A DNA stretch of 64,000 bases from a beta proteobacterium L13 (GTDB lineage: Bacteria > Pseudomonadota > Gammaproteobacteria > Burkholderiales > Chromobacteriaceae): assembly GCA_000335715.1 (NCBI GenBank), contig AMYZ01000001.1:62001-126000 (forward strand), given 5' to 3'. Below, in pieces: positions 7,505 to 17,613 of this stretch. Every line of letters begins with the position of its first letter. The stretch's first letter is position 1. A program made the position numbers and the translations under genes. The notes under the pieces were generated by a model that was not told the origin of the DNA, ran no database searches, and was given only the letters and a program-made list of their open reading frames with translations.

Positions 7505-10333
7505 ATGATGCAATCCATGTACAGTCATTCCCACCTGTTTGGTGGAAATGCACCGTTCATCGAGGAACTGTACGAACAGTATCTCGCTGATCCGAACGTG
7601 GTTCCGGCGGAATGGCGGGATTACTTCGATAAGCTGGCAATGGCACCGGGTGCGGCAGAGCGCGACGTAGCGCATCAGCCTATCCAGGAGTCGTTCATCC
7701 AGCTGGCCAAGAAGCCGCTGGCTGGCCAGCGCAGCAGCGATGTCGCCAACTGGGAGTCCATGCAAAAGCAGGTAGGCGTATTGAAGCTGATTTCGGCTTG
7801 GCGCGTACTGGGTTCCCGCCAGGCTAACCTGGACCCGCTCAAGCGCATGGACCAGGCGACCATGCGTGAGCTGGACCCGGCTCAACATGGCCTGTCCGAC
7901 GCCGATATGGCTGTGCAGTTCAATGTAGGCTCGCTGGTTGCCCCGCAAAAGCTGCCACTGTCCGACATTCTCGCCCGTCTGAAGCAGACCTACGGCGGCA
8001 ATGTGGGCGTGGAATACATGCACATCACCACCTCTGAAGAAAAACACTGGGTGCAGAAGCGCTTTGAAGGCGACCTGTCCACCCCGCGTTACAACGCAGA
8101 GAAAAAACAACGCATTCTGAAGCAGATCACTGCAGCAGAAACACTGGAACGCTACCTGCATACCCGCTATGTAGGCCAGAAGCGCTTCTCGCTGGAAGGT
8201 GGCGAATCCGCCATCGCCGCACTGGACCACCTGATCCAGAACGGTAGCGCCTACGGCGTAGAAGAGCTGATCATCGGCATGGCCCACCGTGGCCGCCTGA
8301 ACGTGCTGGTAAACACGCTGGGCAAGCTGCCGCGTGACCTGTTTGCCGAGTTCGAAGGCAAGGCCGCACAAGAGCTGGCCTCGGGCGACGTGAAGTACCA
8401 CATGGGCTTCTCGTCCGATATTCCTACCGCCAACGGCCCGATGCACGTATCGCTGGCGTTTAACCCGTCCCACCTCGAGATCGTGAACCCGGTAGTAGAA
8501 GGTTCCGTGCGCGCCCGCCAGGAGCGCCGCAACGACGTGGAAGGCAAATCGGTGGTGCCGCTGCTGATTCACGGTGACTCCGCGTTTGCCGGCCTGGGCG
8601 TGAACCAGGGTACCTTCAACCTGTCGCAAACCCGTGGCTATCGTACCGGCGGTACCATCCACCTGGTGATCAACAACCAGGTAGGCTTTACCACCTCCGA
8701 CACCCGCGACATGCGTTCCACCCTGTACTGTACCGACGTGGCCAAGATGATCGAAGCACCGATCTTCCACGTGAACGGTGATGATCCGGAAGCTGTCTGC
8801 TACGTAATGCAGGCCGCGCTGGAATACCGCATGCAGTTCAAGAAGGACGTGGTCATCGACCTGGTGTGCTACCGCAAACTGGGCCACAACGAAGGCGACG
8901 ATCCGTTCCTGACCCAGCCGATGATGTACAAGCGCATCGCCAAGCACGCCGGTGTGCGCGCCATGTACGCACAGCGTCTGGTAGCCGAAGGGGTACTGAA
9001 AGCCGAAGCCGCCGACGACCTGATCCGTGCCTACCGTGATGCGCTGGACAAAGGCGAACACGTCGAGCAGACCGTGCTGTCCAACTACCGCCGCGAACAC
9101 GCGCTGGACTGGAGTCAGTATCAGGGCACCCACTGGGCACACCCTACCGATACCAGCCTGCAGCAAGCCGATGTACAGCGTCTGGCCGAGAAGTTCACCC
9201 ACGTACCGGCCGACTTCAAGCCGCACCCTACCGTGAAGCGTGTTATCGAAGCCCGCCAGGCCATGGCGCGTGGCGAGCAGCCGCTGGACTGGGGTATGGC
9301 AGAGACCCTGGCCTACGCCAGCCTGGTAACCAACGGCTACGCCGTGCGTATCTCAGGTGAAGACTCGGGCCGTGGTACCTTCTCGCACCGCCACTCGGTA
9401 CTGCACGACCAGAACCGTGAGAAGTGGGACCAAGGCACCTACATCCCGCTGGCCAATATGAGCGAGAACCAGGCCGACTTCCGCGTGATCGACTCGATCC
9501 TGAACGAAGAAGCGGTACTGGCCTACGAGTACGGCTATGCCTGCTCCGCCCCGGACCAGCTGGTAATCTGGGAAGCCCAGTTCGGCGACTTCGCCAACGG
9601 CGCCCAGGTAGCCATTGACCAGTTCATCTCCTCAGGCGAAACCAAGTGGGGCCGTCTGTGTGGCCTGACCACCATCCTGCCGCACGGCTACGATGGCCAG
9701 GGCCCGGAGCACTCCTCCGCGCGTCTGGAACGCTGGCTGCAGCTGTGCGCCGAGCACAATATGCAGATCGTGATGCCGTCCGAAGCTGCGCAGATGTTCC
9801 ACATGCTGCGTCGCCAGGTACTGCGCCCGTATCGCAAGCCGCTGGTGATCTTCCTGTCCAAGCGCCTGCTGCGCTACAAAGACTCGATGAGCCCGATCGA
9901 AACCATCACCCAGGGCTCTTTCCGCCCGGTGATCGGCGACGCCACCATCCAGGACCCGAAAAAGGTGAAGCGCGTACTGCTGTGCGCTGGCCAGGTGTAT
10001 TACGACTTGGTCAACGGCCGCAAAGAGCGTGGCATGGAAGAAGACGTGGCCATCATCCGTATCGAACAGCTGTATCCGTTCCCGACCGAGCTGCTGCAAG
10101 CCGAACTGGCCCAGTTCTCGCACGTGAAAGAGCTGCTGTGGGTACAGGAAGAGCCGCGTAACCAGGGTGCCTGGTATCAGATCCGCCACCGCCTGGAAGG
10201 CCTGCTGCAAGCCAAGCAGACGCTGGACTTTGCCGGTCGCCCATCGTCGGCTTCCCCGGCCGTAGGCTATATGAGCAAGCACGTTGCCCAGCTCAAGTCC
10301 TTCGTCGAAGAAGCGTTTTCGCTGAACAAATAA
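7505..10333 (+). CDS. sucA: 2-oxoglutarate dehydrogenase E1 component
   Basis: Thiamine-diphosphate decarboxylase of the 2-oxoglutarate dehydrogenase complex. The start was chosen at ATG 7505 (MMQSMYSHSHLFGGNAPFIE) behind AAAGGG; the frame extends upstream to a GTG but that part is unlike the family. About 942 aa. The N-terminal LYEQYLADPNVVPAEWRDYF segment, the HRGRLNVL motif, the ThDP/Mg-binding HNEGDDP region and the C-terminal transketolase-like domain (SEAAQMFHMLRRQ) are all present. No copy of the TTGGCCGCA repeat was found in this long gene. Confidence 0.96.
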   Translation: MMQSMYSHSHLFGGNAPFIEELYEQYLADPNVVPAEWRDYFDKLAMAPGAAERDVAHQPIQESFIQLAKKPLAGQRSSDVANWESMQKQVGVLKLISAWRVLGSRQANLDPLKRMDQATMRELDPAQHGLSDADMAVQFNVGSLVAPQKLPLSDILARLKQTYGGNVGVEYMHITTSEEKHWVQKRFEGDLSTPRYNAEKKQRILKQITAAETLERYLHTRYVGQKRFSLEGGESAIAALDHLIQNGSAYGVEELIIGMAHRGRLNVLVNTLGKLPRDLFAEFEGKAAQELASGDVKYHMGFSSDIPTANGPMHVSLAFNPSHLEIVNPVVEGSVRARQERRNDVEGKSVVPLLIHGDSAFAGLGVNQGTFNLSQTRGYRTGGTIHLVINNQVGFTTSDTRDMRSTLYCTDVAKMIEAPIFHVNGDDPEAVCYVMQAALEYRMQFKKDVVIDLVCYRKLGHNEGDDPFLTQPMMYKRIAKHAGVRAMYAQRLVAEGVLKAEAADDLIRAYRDALDKGEHVEQTVLSNYRREHALDWSQYQGTHWAHPTDTSLQQADVQRLAEKFTHVPADFKPHPTVKRVIEARQAMARGEQPLDWGMAETLAYASLVTNGYAVRISGEDSGRGTFSHRHSVLHDQNREKWDQGTYIPLANMSENQADFRVIDSILNEEAVLAYEYGYACSAPDQLVIWEAQFGDFANGAQVAIDQFISSGETKWGRLCGLTTILPHGYDGQGPEHSSARLERWLQLCAEHNMQIVMPSEAAQMFHMLRRQVLRPYRKPLVIFLSKRLLRYKDSMSPIETITQGSFRPVIGDATIQDPKKVKRVLLCAGQVYYDLVNGRKERGMEEDVAIIRIEQLYPFPTELLQAELAQFSHVKELLWVQEEPRNQGAWYQIRHRLEGLLQAKQTLDFAGRPSSASPAVGYMSKHVAQLKSFVEEAFSLNK

Positions 10334-10350
10334 CACCTGCACAAAAGAAC

Positions 10351-10371
10351 GGGGCGGCAGTAAGCCGCCCC
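10351..10371 (+). promoter_or_regulatory. Hairpin between sucA and sucB
   Basis: GGGGCGG/CCGCCCC with a 7-base loop, and no T run after it. It could stabilise one transcript end or lower sucB relative to sucA after processing. The function is inferred. Confidence 0.35.
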
Positions 10372-10387
10372 ACAACGGAGAAGAACA

Positions 10388-11638
10388 ATGGCCATTATCG
10401 AAGTCAAAGTCCCCCAGCTCCCGGAGTCCGTGTCCGAAGCCACCCTGATGACCTGGCACAAGCAAGTAGGCCAGGCCGTAGCCCGCGATGAAAACCTGAT
10501 CGATCTGGAAACAGACAAAGTGGTACTGGAACTGCCAGCCCCACTGGCAGGCGTGATCGTGAAAATCATCGAGCAGGATGGCGCCACCGTGACCTCCGGC
10601 CAGCTGATTGCCCACATCGATACCGAAGCTACCGCTGGTGCATCCGCGCCTGCAGCCGCCGCACCGGCTGCTGCTCCGGCTGCCGCCCCGGTACAAGCTG
10701 CTGCCACCGGCGGCGCTGCCATGCCGTCCGCTGCCAAACTGGCCGCCGAAACCGGCGTGAACCTGGCCGACGTAGCCGGCTCCGGCCGTGATGGCCGCAT
10801 CCTGAAAGAAGACGTGGCTGCCGCCAAACCGGCTGCTGCCCCGGCCCAGTCCGGCCCGGTTATCGCCGCTGCGGCTCCTGCCGCAGGTGTGGCTCTGGCG
10901 TCCACCCCGGCTGTAAACGCCGCTGCGCTGACGTCCGGCCGCCCGGAACAGAGCGTGCCGATGTCCCGTCTGCGCCAGCGCGTGGCCGAGCGACTGATCC
11001 TGTCGCAGCAAACCAACGCGATTCTGACCACTTTCAACGAAGTGAACATGAAGCCGCTGATGGACCTGCGCAACAAGTACAAAGACAAGTTCGAAAAAGA
11101 GCACGGCGTGAAGCTGGGCTTCATGGGCTTCTTTGTGAAAGCCGCCGTTGCCGCACTGAAGAAATACCCGATCGTGAACGCGTCGGTAGATGGCAACAAC
11201 ATCATCTATCACGGCTACTTCGACATCGGCGTGGCAGTAGGCAGCCCGCGTGGCCTGGTGGTACCGGTAATCCGTAACGCCGACCAGCTGAGCCTGGCCG
11301 ACATCGAGAAACAGATCGCCGACTTCGGCAAGCGTGCCCAGGAAGGCAAGCTGACCGTGGACGAGCTGACTGGCGGTACCTACACCATCTCCAACGGCGG
11401 TACTTTCGGCTCCATGATGTCCACCCCGATCATCAACCCGCCGCAATCCGCCATTCTGGGCATGCACGCTACCAAAGAGCGCGCTGTGGTAGAAAACGGC
11501 CAGGTTGTGGTACGCCCGATGATGTATCTGGCACAGTCCTACGACCACCGCATCATCGACGGCCGCGAAGCCGTGCTGTCGCTGGTTGCCATCAAGGACG
11601 CCATCGAAGATCCGGCTCGCCTGATCCTGGATTTGTAA
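10388..11638 (+). CDS. sucB: Dihydrolipoyllysine succinyltransferase (E2)
   Basis: Core of the 2-oxoglutarate dehydrogenase complex; transfers the succinyl group from lipoamide to CoA. In the 416 aa: a lipoyl domain (residues about 2-77, lipoyl lysine in [10 protein letters not shown]), an Ala/Pro-rich hinge (about 85-115), the E1/E3-binding domain ([23 protein letters not shown]), a second linker, and the acyltransferase domain ending with the catalytic [10 protein letters not shown]. The ribosome site is CGGAGAAG. The 54-base gap from sucA fits one operon. Confidence 0.96.
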   Translation: MAIIEVKVPQLPESVSEATLMTWHKQVGQAVARDENLIDLETDKVVLELPAPLAGVIVKIIEQDGATVTSGQLIAHIDTEATAGASAPAAAAPAAAPAAAPVQAAATGGAAMPSAAKLAAETGVNLADVAGSGRDGRILKEDVAAAKPAAAPAQSGPVIAAAAPAAGVALASTPAVNAAALTSGRPEQSVPMSRLRQRVAERLILSQQTNAILTTFNEVNMKPLMDLRNKYKDKFEKEHGVKLGFMGFFVKAAVAALKKYPIVNASVDGNNIIYHGYFDIGVAVGSPRGLVVPVIRNADQLSLADIEKQIADFGKRAQEGKLTVDELTGGTYTISNGGTFGSMMSTPIINPPQSAILGMHATKERAVVENGQVVVRPMMYLAQSYDHRIIDGREAVLSLVAIKDAIEDPARLILDL

Positions 11639-11691
11639 TCACCGCAGGCGGAGGCAGGCGTAGCCTGTCATCCGCCATTCACGACGAACTG

Positions 11692-11717
11692 GCAAGCTGG
11701 CCGCCTGCGGCCAACTT
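11692..11717. repeat. Inverted repeat carrying TGCGGCCAA in the sucB-lpdA gap
   Basis: GCAAG(C)TGGCCGCC pairs with TGCGGCCAACTTGC with one interruption; the right arm holds an exact repeat core (11706-11714). There is no clear T run, so it is a weak terminator at best. Confidence 0.5.
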
Positions 11718-11737
11718 GCTACAGGATAGAGAACACC

Positions 11738-13171
11738 ATGTCCCAACAATTCGACGTAGTAGTGATCGGCGGCGGCCCAGGCGGCTATGTAGCTGCCATT
11801 CGTGCAGCCCAGCTGGGCTTCAATACCGCTTGCGTAGACGCTACTAAAAACCCGGAAGGCAAGCCTTCGCTGGGTGGTACCTGCCTGAACGTAGGCTGCA
11901 TCCCGTCCAAAGCCCTGCTGCAGTCGTCGGAAAACTTCCACGCCGTACAGCACGACTTTGCCAAGCACGGTATCAGCGTAGAAGGCGCGCAGATGGACGT
12001 GGCCAAAATGCTGGCCCGCAAGAACGACATCATCACCAAGAACGCCGGTGGTATCAGCTTCCTGTTCAAAAAGAACAAGGTTGCCAATATCCACGGTCTG
12101 GCCACGCTGAAAGCACGCCAGAACGAAAAATGGGTGATCGAGGTAGCCGATAACGGCGCCGTGGTCGATACCCTGGAAGCCACCCATGTGATCATCGCTA
12201 CCGGCTCCAGCCCGCGCCAGCTGCCTGGCCTGGCTACCGACAACCAGATCGTGCTGGACAACGAAGGCGCACTGGCGCTGACCGCTGTACCGACACGCCT
12301 GGGCGTGATCGGTGCCGGTGTGATCGGCCTAGAAATGGGTTCGGTATGGAAGCGCCTGGGCGCCGACGTCACCATCCTGGAAGCCGCACCGACTTTCCTG
12401 GGCGCTGCCGACCAGCAAATCGCCAAGGAAGCCTTCAAGACCCTCACCAAAGACACCGGCCTGGATATCAAGCTGGGCGTGAAAATTGGCGAGATCACCA
12501 AGGCTGACAACGGCGTGGTGGTGAACTACGAGCTGAACGGCGAAGCCGTGAAAGCCGAGTTCGACAAGCTGATCGTGTCCATCGGCCGTGTGCCGAACAC
12601 CCAGGGCCTGGGTGGTGCCAACGTGAACCTGCAAATGGACGACCGCGGTTTCATCGTGGTAGACGACCACTGCCACACCAACCTGCCTAACGTATGGGCG
12701 ATTGGTGATGTGGTGCGCGGCCCGATGCTGGCGCACAAAGCGTCGGAAGAAGGCGTGGCCGTGGCCGAGCGTATCGCCGGCCAGAAACCGCACGTAGACT
12801 TTGGCGTGATTCCTTGGGTGATCTACACCAGCCCGGAAATCGCCTGGGTCGGCAAGACCGAAGAGCAGCTGAAAGCTGAAGGCATCGAGTACAAGAAAGG
12901 CACCTCCGGTTTTGCGGCCAACGGCCGTGCGCTGGGTCTGGGCCAGGCACAAGGTACCGTGAAGATCCTGGCTTGCGCCAAGACCGACCGTATCCTGGGC
13001 CTGCACATGATCGGCCCGATGGTGTCCGAGCTGGTGACCGAAGGCGTGGTATCCATGGAATTCAAAGCTGCCAGCGAAGATCTGGCACGCATTGTCCATG
13101 CCCACCCGAGCCTGTCCGAAGTGGTACACGAAGCCGCCTTGGCCGCTGACAAGCGCGCGCTGCACGGCTAA
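11738..13171 (+). CDS. lpdA: Dihydrolipoamide dehydrogenase (E3)
   Basis: FAD/NAD disulfide oxidoreductase that reoxidises dihydrolipoamide for 2-oxoglutarate dehydrogenase and possibly other lipoyl enzymes. The 477 aa show the FAD motif [17 protein letters not shown], the redox pair [13 protein letters not shown], the NAD-binding [11 protein letters not shown], the FAD site [15 protein letters not shown], and the C-terminal catalytic HAHPSLSE. It lies in the suc operon, which supports its E3 role here. One TGCGGCCAA repeat lies in the gene at 12913. Confidence 0.96.
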   Translation: MSQQFDVVVIGGGPGGYVAAIRAAQLGFNTACVDATKNPEGKPSLGGTCLNVGCIPSKALLQSSENFHAVQHDFAKHGISVEGAQMDVAKMLARKNDIITKNAGGISFLFKKNKVANIHGLATLKARQNEKWVIEVADNGAVVDTLEATHVIIATGSSPRQLPGLATDNQIVLDNEGALALTAVPTRLGVIGAGVIGLEMGSVWKRLGADVTILEAAPTFLGAADQQIAKEAFKTLTKDTGLDIKLGVKIGEITKADNGVVVNYELNGEAVKAEFDKLIVSIGRVPNTQGLGGANVNLQMDDRGFIVVDDHCHTNLPNVWAIGDVVRGPMLAHKASEEGVAVAERIAGQKPHVDFGVIPWVIYTSPEIAWVGKTEEQLKAEGIEYKKGTSGFAANGRALGLGQAQGTVKILACAKTDRILGLHMIGPMVSELVTEGVVSMEFKAASEDLARIVHAHPSLSEVVHEAALAADKRALHG

Positions 13172-13349
13172 AAGAACAGGCAGCAGGCAGGGCACTTTCA
13201 GGGTAAAGTGCCGGCCGGCTGCCTCTATGGTTTTGTTGCCGATATCGATAGAACACACCGCTTGTAGCCCAGGCGGTACAATCGCGACATCTCAGGCATA
13301 GCAAGGTTGGCCGCAAAGCCAGCCAACTATCCACCCGAAAGGAAACTTA

Positions 13350-14519
13350 ATGAACCTGCACGAATACCAAGCGAAAGAGCTGTTGGCCAAATACGGCCTG
13401 CCGGTGCAAAAAGGCATTCTGGCCACCACACCGGAAGAAGCCGCTGCTGCCTACGACCAGTTGGGCGGTAAATTTGCCGTTGTAAAAGCCCAGGTCCACG
13501 CTGGTGGCCGCGGCAAAGCCGGTGGCGTAAAAGTGGTGAAAACCCGCGAAGAAGCTGCCGAAGTAGCCAAAACCCTGATCGGTACCAACCTGGTAACCTA
13601 TCAGACCGACGCAGCCGGCCAGCCGGTAAACAGCGTGCTGGTATGTGAAGACATGTACCCGGTACAGCGCGAACTGTACCTGGGCGCCGTAGTAGATCGC
13701 GGTTCCCAGCGCGTGGTATTCATGGTGTCCACCGAAGGCGGCGTGGAGATCGAAAAAGTAGCCGAAGAAACCCCGGAAAAGATCATCAAGATCGAAGTGG
13801 ACCCGCTGGTAGGCATGCAGCCGTTCCAGACCCGCGACGCGGCCTTCGCCCTGGGCCTGTCCGGTTCGCAGATCGCCGCGTTCAGCAAACTGATGCTGGG
13901 TGCTTACAACGCTTTCGTGGAAAACGACTTTGCCCTGTTCGAAGTGAACCCGCTGGCACTGCGCGAAAACGGCGAACTGGCTTGCGTAGACGGCAAGATC
14001 AACCTGGACTCCAACGCACTGTACCGTCACCCGGCGCTGCTGGCCCAACGCGACAAGTCGCAGGAAAACGAACGCGAAGTGAAAGCTTCCGAGTTCGACC
14101 TGAACTACGTAGCGCTGGAAGGCAACATCGGCTGCATGGTAAACGGCGCCGGTCTGGCCATGGCGACCATGGACATCATCAAGCTGAAGGGCGGCCAGCC
14201 TGCCAACTTCCTGGACGTGGGCGGCGGCGCAACCAAAGAGCGCGTGATCGAAGCGTTCAAGCTGATTCTGGCTGATACCTCGGTACAAGGCGTGCTGATC
14301 AACATCTTCGGCGGCATCGTACGTTGCGACATGATTGCCGAAGCGATCATCGCTGCCGTTAAAGAAGTGAACGTGACCGTACCGGTAGTTGTGCGCCTGG
14401 AAGGCAACAACGCCGAGCTGGGTGCCAAGATCCTGGACGACTCCGGTCTGAAACTGACCTCCGCCCAGGGCCTGAACGACGCAGCCGAGAAGATCGTTGC
14501 TGCTGTTGCTGCCCTGTAA
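13350..14519 (+). CDS. sucC: Succinyl-CoA synthetase beta subunit (ADP-forming)
   Basis: With SucD, makes ATP (or GTP) from succinyl-CoA. The 389 aa have the ATP-grasp fold, starting [20 protein letters not shown], with [13 protein letters not shown] and the C-terminal CoA-ligase segment [13 protein letters not shown]. Strong ribosome site AAAGGAAAC. The 178-base gap from lpdA holds a hairpin (GGCACTTT...AAAGTGCC, 13191-13212) and a GGTTGGCCGCA copy at 13306-13315, so sucCD may have its own promoter, which I could not define. Confidence 0.96.
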   Translation: MNLHEYQAKELLAKYGLPVQKGILATTPEEAAAAYDQLGGKFAVVKAQVHAGGRGKAGGVKVVKTREEAAEVAKTLIGTNLVTYQTDAAGQPVNSVLVCEDMYPVQRELYLGAVVDRGSQRVVFMVSTEGGVEIEKVAEETPEKIIKIEVDPLVGMQPFQTRDAAFALGLSGSQIAAFSKLMLGAYNAFVENDFALFEVNPLALRENGELACVDGKINLDSNALYRHPALLAQRDKSQENEREVKASEFDLNYVALEGNIGCMVNGAGLAMATMDIIKLKGGQPANFLDVGGGATKERVIEAFKLILADTSVQGVLINIFGGIVRCDMIAEAIIAAVKEVNVTVPVVVRLEGNNAELGAKILDDSGLKLTSAQGLNDAAEKIVAAVAAL

Positions 14520-14546
14520 TCACCTGCACCGCATAAGGATTTCAAA

Positions 14547-15431
14547 ATGAGCGTATTGGTAAACAAAGATACGAAAGTGCTGGTGCAAGGCTTCACCGGC
14601 AAAAACGGTACTTTCCACGCCGAACAGGCGCTGAAAGTAGGCACCAAGGTGGTTGGCGGTGTAACCCCGGGCAAAGGTGGCAGCGAGCACCTGGGCCTGC
14701 CGGTGTTCAACACCATGAAAGACGCTGTACGTGAAACCCAGGCTGACGCTTCGGTTATCTACGTACCGGCAGCTTTCGCCAAGGATTCCATCCTGGAGGC
14801 GGTAGAAAGCGGTGTGAAGCTGATCGTGTGCATCACCGAAGGCGTGCCTACCCTGGACATGCTGTACGTGAAAAAAGCCGTAGACGAAGCCGGCATCCGC
14901 CTGATCGGCCCGAACTGCCCAGGTATCATTACCCCGGGCGAGTGCAAGATCGGCATCATGCCGTGGCACATCCACAACCCGGGCCGCATCGGTATCGTGT
15001 CCCGTTCCGGCACCCTGACTTACGAAGCTGTGGCACAAACCACCGCTCTGGGTCTGGGCCAGTCCACTTGCATCGGTATCGGCGGCGACCCTATCCCGGG
15101 TACCAGCCACATCGACGCGCTGCGTCTGTTCCAGGATGACCCGGATACCGACGCGATCGTGATGATCGGTGAAATCGGTGGTTCCGCCGAAGAAGAAGCT
15201 GCCGAGTTTGCCAAGCAGTACGTGACCAAGCCGGTAGTAGGCTACATCGCCGGTGTTACCGCACCAAAAGGCAAGCGCATGGGCCACGCTGGCGCCATCA
15301 TCTCTGGCGGCAAGGGTACTGCCGAAGAGAAATTCAAGGCTTTCGAGCGTGCAGGCATCGCCTACACCCGCAGCCCGGCCGAAATCGGCAAGACCATGTT
15401 CGAACTGCTGAAAAGCAAAGGCATGATCTAA
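14547..15431 (+). CDS. sucD: Succinyl-CoA synthetase alpha subunit
   Basis: Carries the phosphohistidine and the CoA site. The 294 aa show the Rossmann-like CoA-binding start ([18 protein letters not shown]), the phosphorylated histidine in [14 protein letters not shown], and [14 protein letters not shown]. It lies 27 bases after sucC with an AAGGA ribosome site. It is the last gene of the TCA run and is followed by a strong terminator. Confidence 0.96.
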   Translation: MSVLVNKDTKVLVQGFTGKNGTFHAEQALKVGTKVVGGVTPGKGGSEHLGLPVFNTMKDAVRETQADASVIYVPAAFAKDSILEAVESGVKLIVCITEGVPTLDMLYVKKAVDEAGIRLIGPNCPGIITPGECKIGIMPWHIHNPGRIGIVSRSGTLTYEAVAQTTALGLGQSTCIGIGGDPIPGTSHIDALRLFQDDPDTDAIVMIGEIGGSAEEEAAEFAKQYVTKPVVGYIAGVTAPKGKRMGHAGAIISGGKGTAEEKFKAFERAGIAYTRSPAEIGKTMFELLKSKGMI

Positions 15432-15455
15432 GCTTTCTGCCCGTCAGAACAGCAC

Positions 15456-15484
15456 AACGCCACCGCATGCGGTGGCGTTTTTTA
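15456..15484 (+). terminator. Terminator of the sucCD operon
   Basis: AACGCCACCGCATGCGGTGGCGTT forms a perfect hairpin followed by a run of Ts. It closes the 13-kb TCA block. Confidence 0.9.
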
Positions 15485-15501
15485 TTGCCTGCGGCCAACC
15501 T

Positions 15502-16350
15502 TTACGGCTGGTACCACTGGTTTTTGCGCGCTAGCGGCGTATCGGGCGGCAGCAAGGGGTTGGCCAGGTGAATGATCTGGCGTTTGTCCAGCTTTAGTGC
15601 CCGCAGCTTATCGCCATGGTATTGCTGGAACAGCGTGTCGAAGCTGCCGTCGCTGACAGCTTGCTCCAGCCCCTGACGGATCATTTGCGCCAGCTTGGGG
15701 CGGTGGGGGCTGACAAAAAAGTAAAACGCGGTAGGGTAGTGCAGCAGAATGTGCTGGTCTATCTCCAGGCGTAGCTCGGCATGGGTGCGCTGTTCGTTCT
15801 GGATTTCGATCACGCTGCGTGGAAAGTAGTCAAAGCGGTGTTTGGCCAGCATGGTGAACAAGGGTTCGTAGTCCGGGGTGCTGACAACCGGCAGGCCCGC
15901 TGCCTGCAGGATGGTGGTGTCCGGCCAGTCGTGTTCCTGCCCGGCAGTAAACCTGGCCAGGGTTTTCAGGCTGTTCACCTCGGCCAGCAGGTGCGCTTTG
16001 CCGGGGGGGAGCAGGGCTACCCGCCAGCCTATCAGGCCCTTGTATAGCGGGATGCGGATGGGGAGCAGCAGGCGCTCGCGCTCGCGGTTGGTCATGGTCC
16101 ACATGACATCGATGCGGCCTTGCTGGCTTTGTAACTCTTGAATGGCGCGGCCTTGTACCATGGCCGGCCCGGAGCGTAGCTGACAGGTGGCGCCAGCTTT
16201 ACTGCAGGCCAGCTTCAGCAAAGACAGCATGTAGTGCAGTAGCGGGTCGCCCTTGGTGGGCAGGATGGGGTAGTGAATGAGCACCGGGGATGCGTGACAC
16301 CCGGCTCCGATGAGCAGACCTAGCAATAACAATTTAAGGCGGGCTGGCAT
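15502..16350 (-). CDS. Periplasmic solute-binding-like protein (family 3 type)
   Basis: About 282 aa with a signal peptide (MPARLKLLLLGLLIGAGCHA) and a fold suggestive of amino-acid-type substrate-binding proteins, with a C-terminal segment about Q-YHGDKLRALKL typical of that group. No transporter permease or ATPase is nearby, so it may be a sensor-like or orphan binding protein. ATG 16350 was chosen; a GTG at 16374 would also work. The start lies inside the 3' end of the LysR gene (17-base overlap), so the two are probably co-transcribed. Ligand unknown. Confidence 0.65.
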   Translation of the reverse strand: MPARLKLLLLGLLIGAGCHASPVLIHYPILPTKGDPLLHYMLSLLKLACSKAGATCQLRSGPAMVQGRAIQELQSQQGRIDVMWTMTNRERERLLLPIRIPLYKGLIGWRVALLPPGKAHLLAEVNSLKTLARFTAGQEHDWPDTTILQAAGLPVVSTPDYEPLFTMLAKHRFDYFPRSVIEIQNEQRTHAELRLEIDQHILLHYPTAFYFFVSPHRPKLAQMIRQGLEQAVSDGSFDTLFQQYHGDKLRALKLDKRQIIHLANPLLPPDTPLARKNQWYQP

Positions 16351-17239
16351 GATGGCTATCCAGTAACAGTTCACGGGTCAGGGTGATCCAGGCCCGGGCT
16401 GCGTGAGACAGATAGCTATCTTTTTTCCAGATCAGGCCGATGTGCCAGATGATGCGGTCATCATCAACAGGGATCACGTCGAAGCGGTGTGGCTCCAGCT
16501 GGCTGGCAATAGCCTGGGGCAGCAGCGCAATACCCAGCCTAGCTTCCACCATGGCAACGATAAAATCCCAGTGCGCACTGCGCCCGGCGATATTGATGGT
16601 TTTGCCCATGGTGCGGAAGGCATCGCTGATGCGGGTGGTGAGCGAGAAGTCTTCCGGGTAAAACACGATGGGTTGATCCGCCACGTCAGGCAGCGTCACG
16701 ACGCTACGCCCATGCCACGGGCTGCCTGCCGGGGCCACCAGGCACAGGCGATCGCGGACCAGGCTCAGGCTGTTGAACGTGTGGTGATCTACCGGCAAGA
16801 CGGCGGCACCGATTTCCAGGTTGCCCGAACGGATACTGCTTTCAATCGCCAGGGCGCCGTCTTCTACCATTTTCAGCTCTACGCCTGGGTAGCGGTCGCG
16901 AAATGCGCCCACCACCGGCGCAAAGAAGGCCCCGCCGGCCATGGGGGGCAAACCTACCACCAGCTCACCGCGCGCCAGCGAGGCCAGGTCGGCCAGTGCG
17001 TTTTTCAGCCGTAGCTGCGCGGCCAGCACATCTTGCCCGCGCAGGTAGACCACGCGGCCGGCGTCGGTCAGCTGAAAACTCTTGCCCTCGCGGATCAGCA
17101 AAGGCGTGCCCAGCTCTTCCTCCAGCTGCTTCACCATCTTGCTGATGGTGGGCTGGGTGACAAACAGGGCTTCTGCCGCCCGGGTGAAGTTCTGCTGGCG
17201 TACCAGCTCGGCAAAATAGCGCAGCGCTTTGATGTCCAC
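16334..17239 (-). CDS. LysR family transcriptional regulator
   Basis: The 301-aa regulator has the N-terminal LysR helix-turn-helix (MDIKALRYFAELVRQQNFTR, then AEALFVTQPTISKMVKQLEEELG) and the periplasmic-binding-like effector domain from about residue 90 (GELVVGLPPMAGGAFFAPVV). It overlaps the solute-binding gene downstream; nothing coding is divergent immediately upstream except the candidate RNA. The effector and target are unknown. An AT-rich stretch at 17240-17300 probably holds the promoter. Confidence 0.88.
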   Translation of the reverse strand: MDIKALRYFAELVRQQNFTRAAEALFVTQPTISKMVKQLEEELGTPLLIREGKSFQLTDAGRVVYLRGQDVLAAQLRLKNALADLASLARGELVVGLPPMAGGAFFAPVVGAFRDRYPGVELKMVEDGALAIESSIRSGNLEIGAAVLPVDHHTFNSLSLVRDRLCLVAPAGSPWHGRSVVTLPDVADQPIVFYPEDFSLTTRISDAFRTMGKTINIAGRSAHWDFIVAMVEARLGIALLPQAIASQLEPHRFDVIPVDDDRIIWHIGLIWKKDSYLSHAARAWITLTRELLLDSHHASPP

Positions 17240-17309
17240 GATGATTCCAAAAAAGAATGGTTTTGATAATTTTAATTCATTTTTAGAATGTAATAAACCT
17301 ACGTATACT

Positions 17310-17573
17310 CTGTATCACTCTCTGTGTTGTGTTGTGGCTCGTAAACACAGCAGGTGTTGACCGCTTGAGGCTGCCAAGGATTCTCCTCCCGACGCAGCTG
17401 CGAGACACCCGCTGTCTGCCACAGGTGGCTTTGCCACTTTTGGTACAGGCACCAGCCTAGTGCTGGTTCAGGATTATCTGGTGCCTCGTACATCCGGGGA
17501 TTGTGTACGAGGTGAATCCTCTGTTTTCCCCTTACGAGCGTTGTTCGGCCGGCTATCAAGCCGGCTTTTTTTT
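17310..17573 (+). ncRNA. Candidate structured RNA ending in a terminator (unassigned)
   Basis: The 374-base gap between the LysR and MerR genes has no convincing protein frame. It has a TATACT at 17304-17309, several exact stems (17322-17328 with 17344-17350; 17377-17383 with 17514-17520; 17447-17455 with 17478-17486; 17485-17492 with 17504-17511) and a plus-strand terminator GCCGGCT/AGCCGGC plus eight Ts (17548-17573). No plus-strand gene precedes that terminator, so a free-standing small RNA is the simplest reading. I do not recognise a known family (not RNase P, tmRNA or a clear 6S). Some stems are mutually exclusive. Confidence 0.4.
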
Positions 17574-17613
17574 GCCTGCCGGTTTTGCAGGGCGCGCCTT
17601 GCGGCCAACCCGG

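Noticed and set aside
17299-17559. An 86-codon minus-strand frame between the LysR and MerR genes
   Set aside because: No ribosome site or family; it coincides with the structured RNA candidate and its stems.
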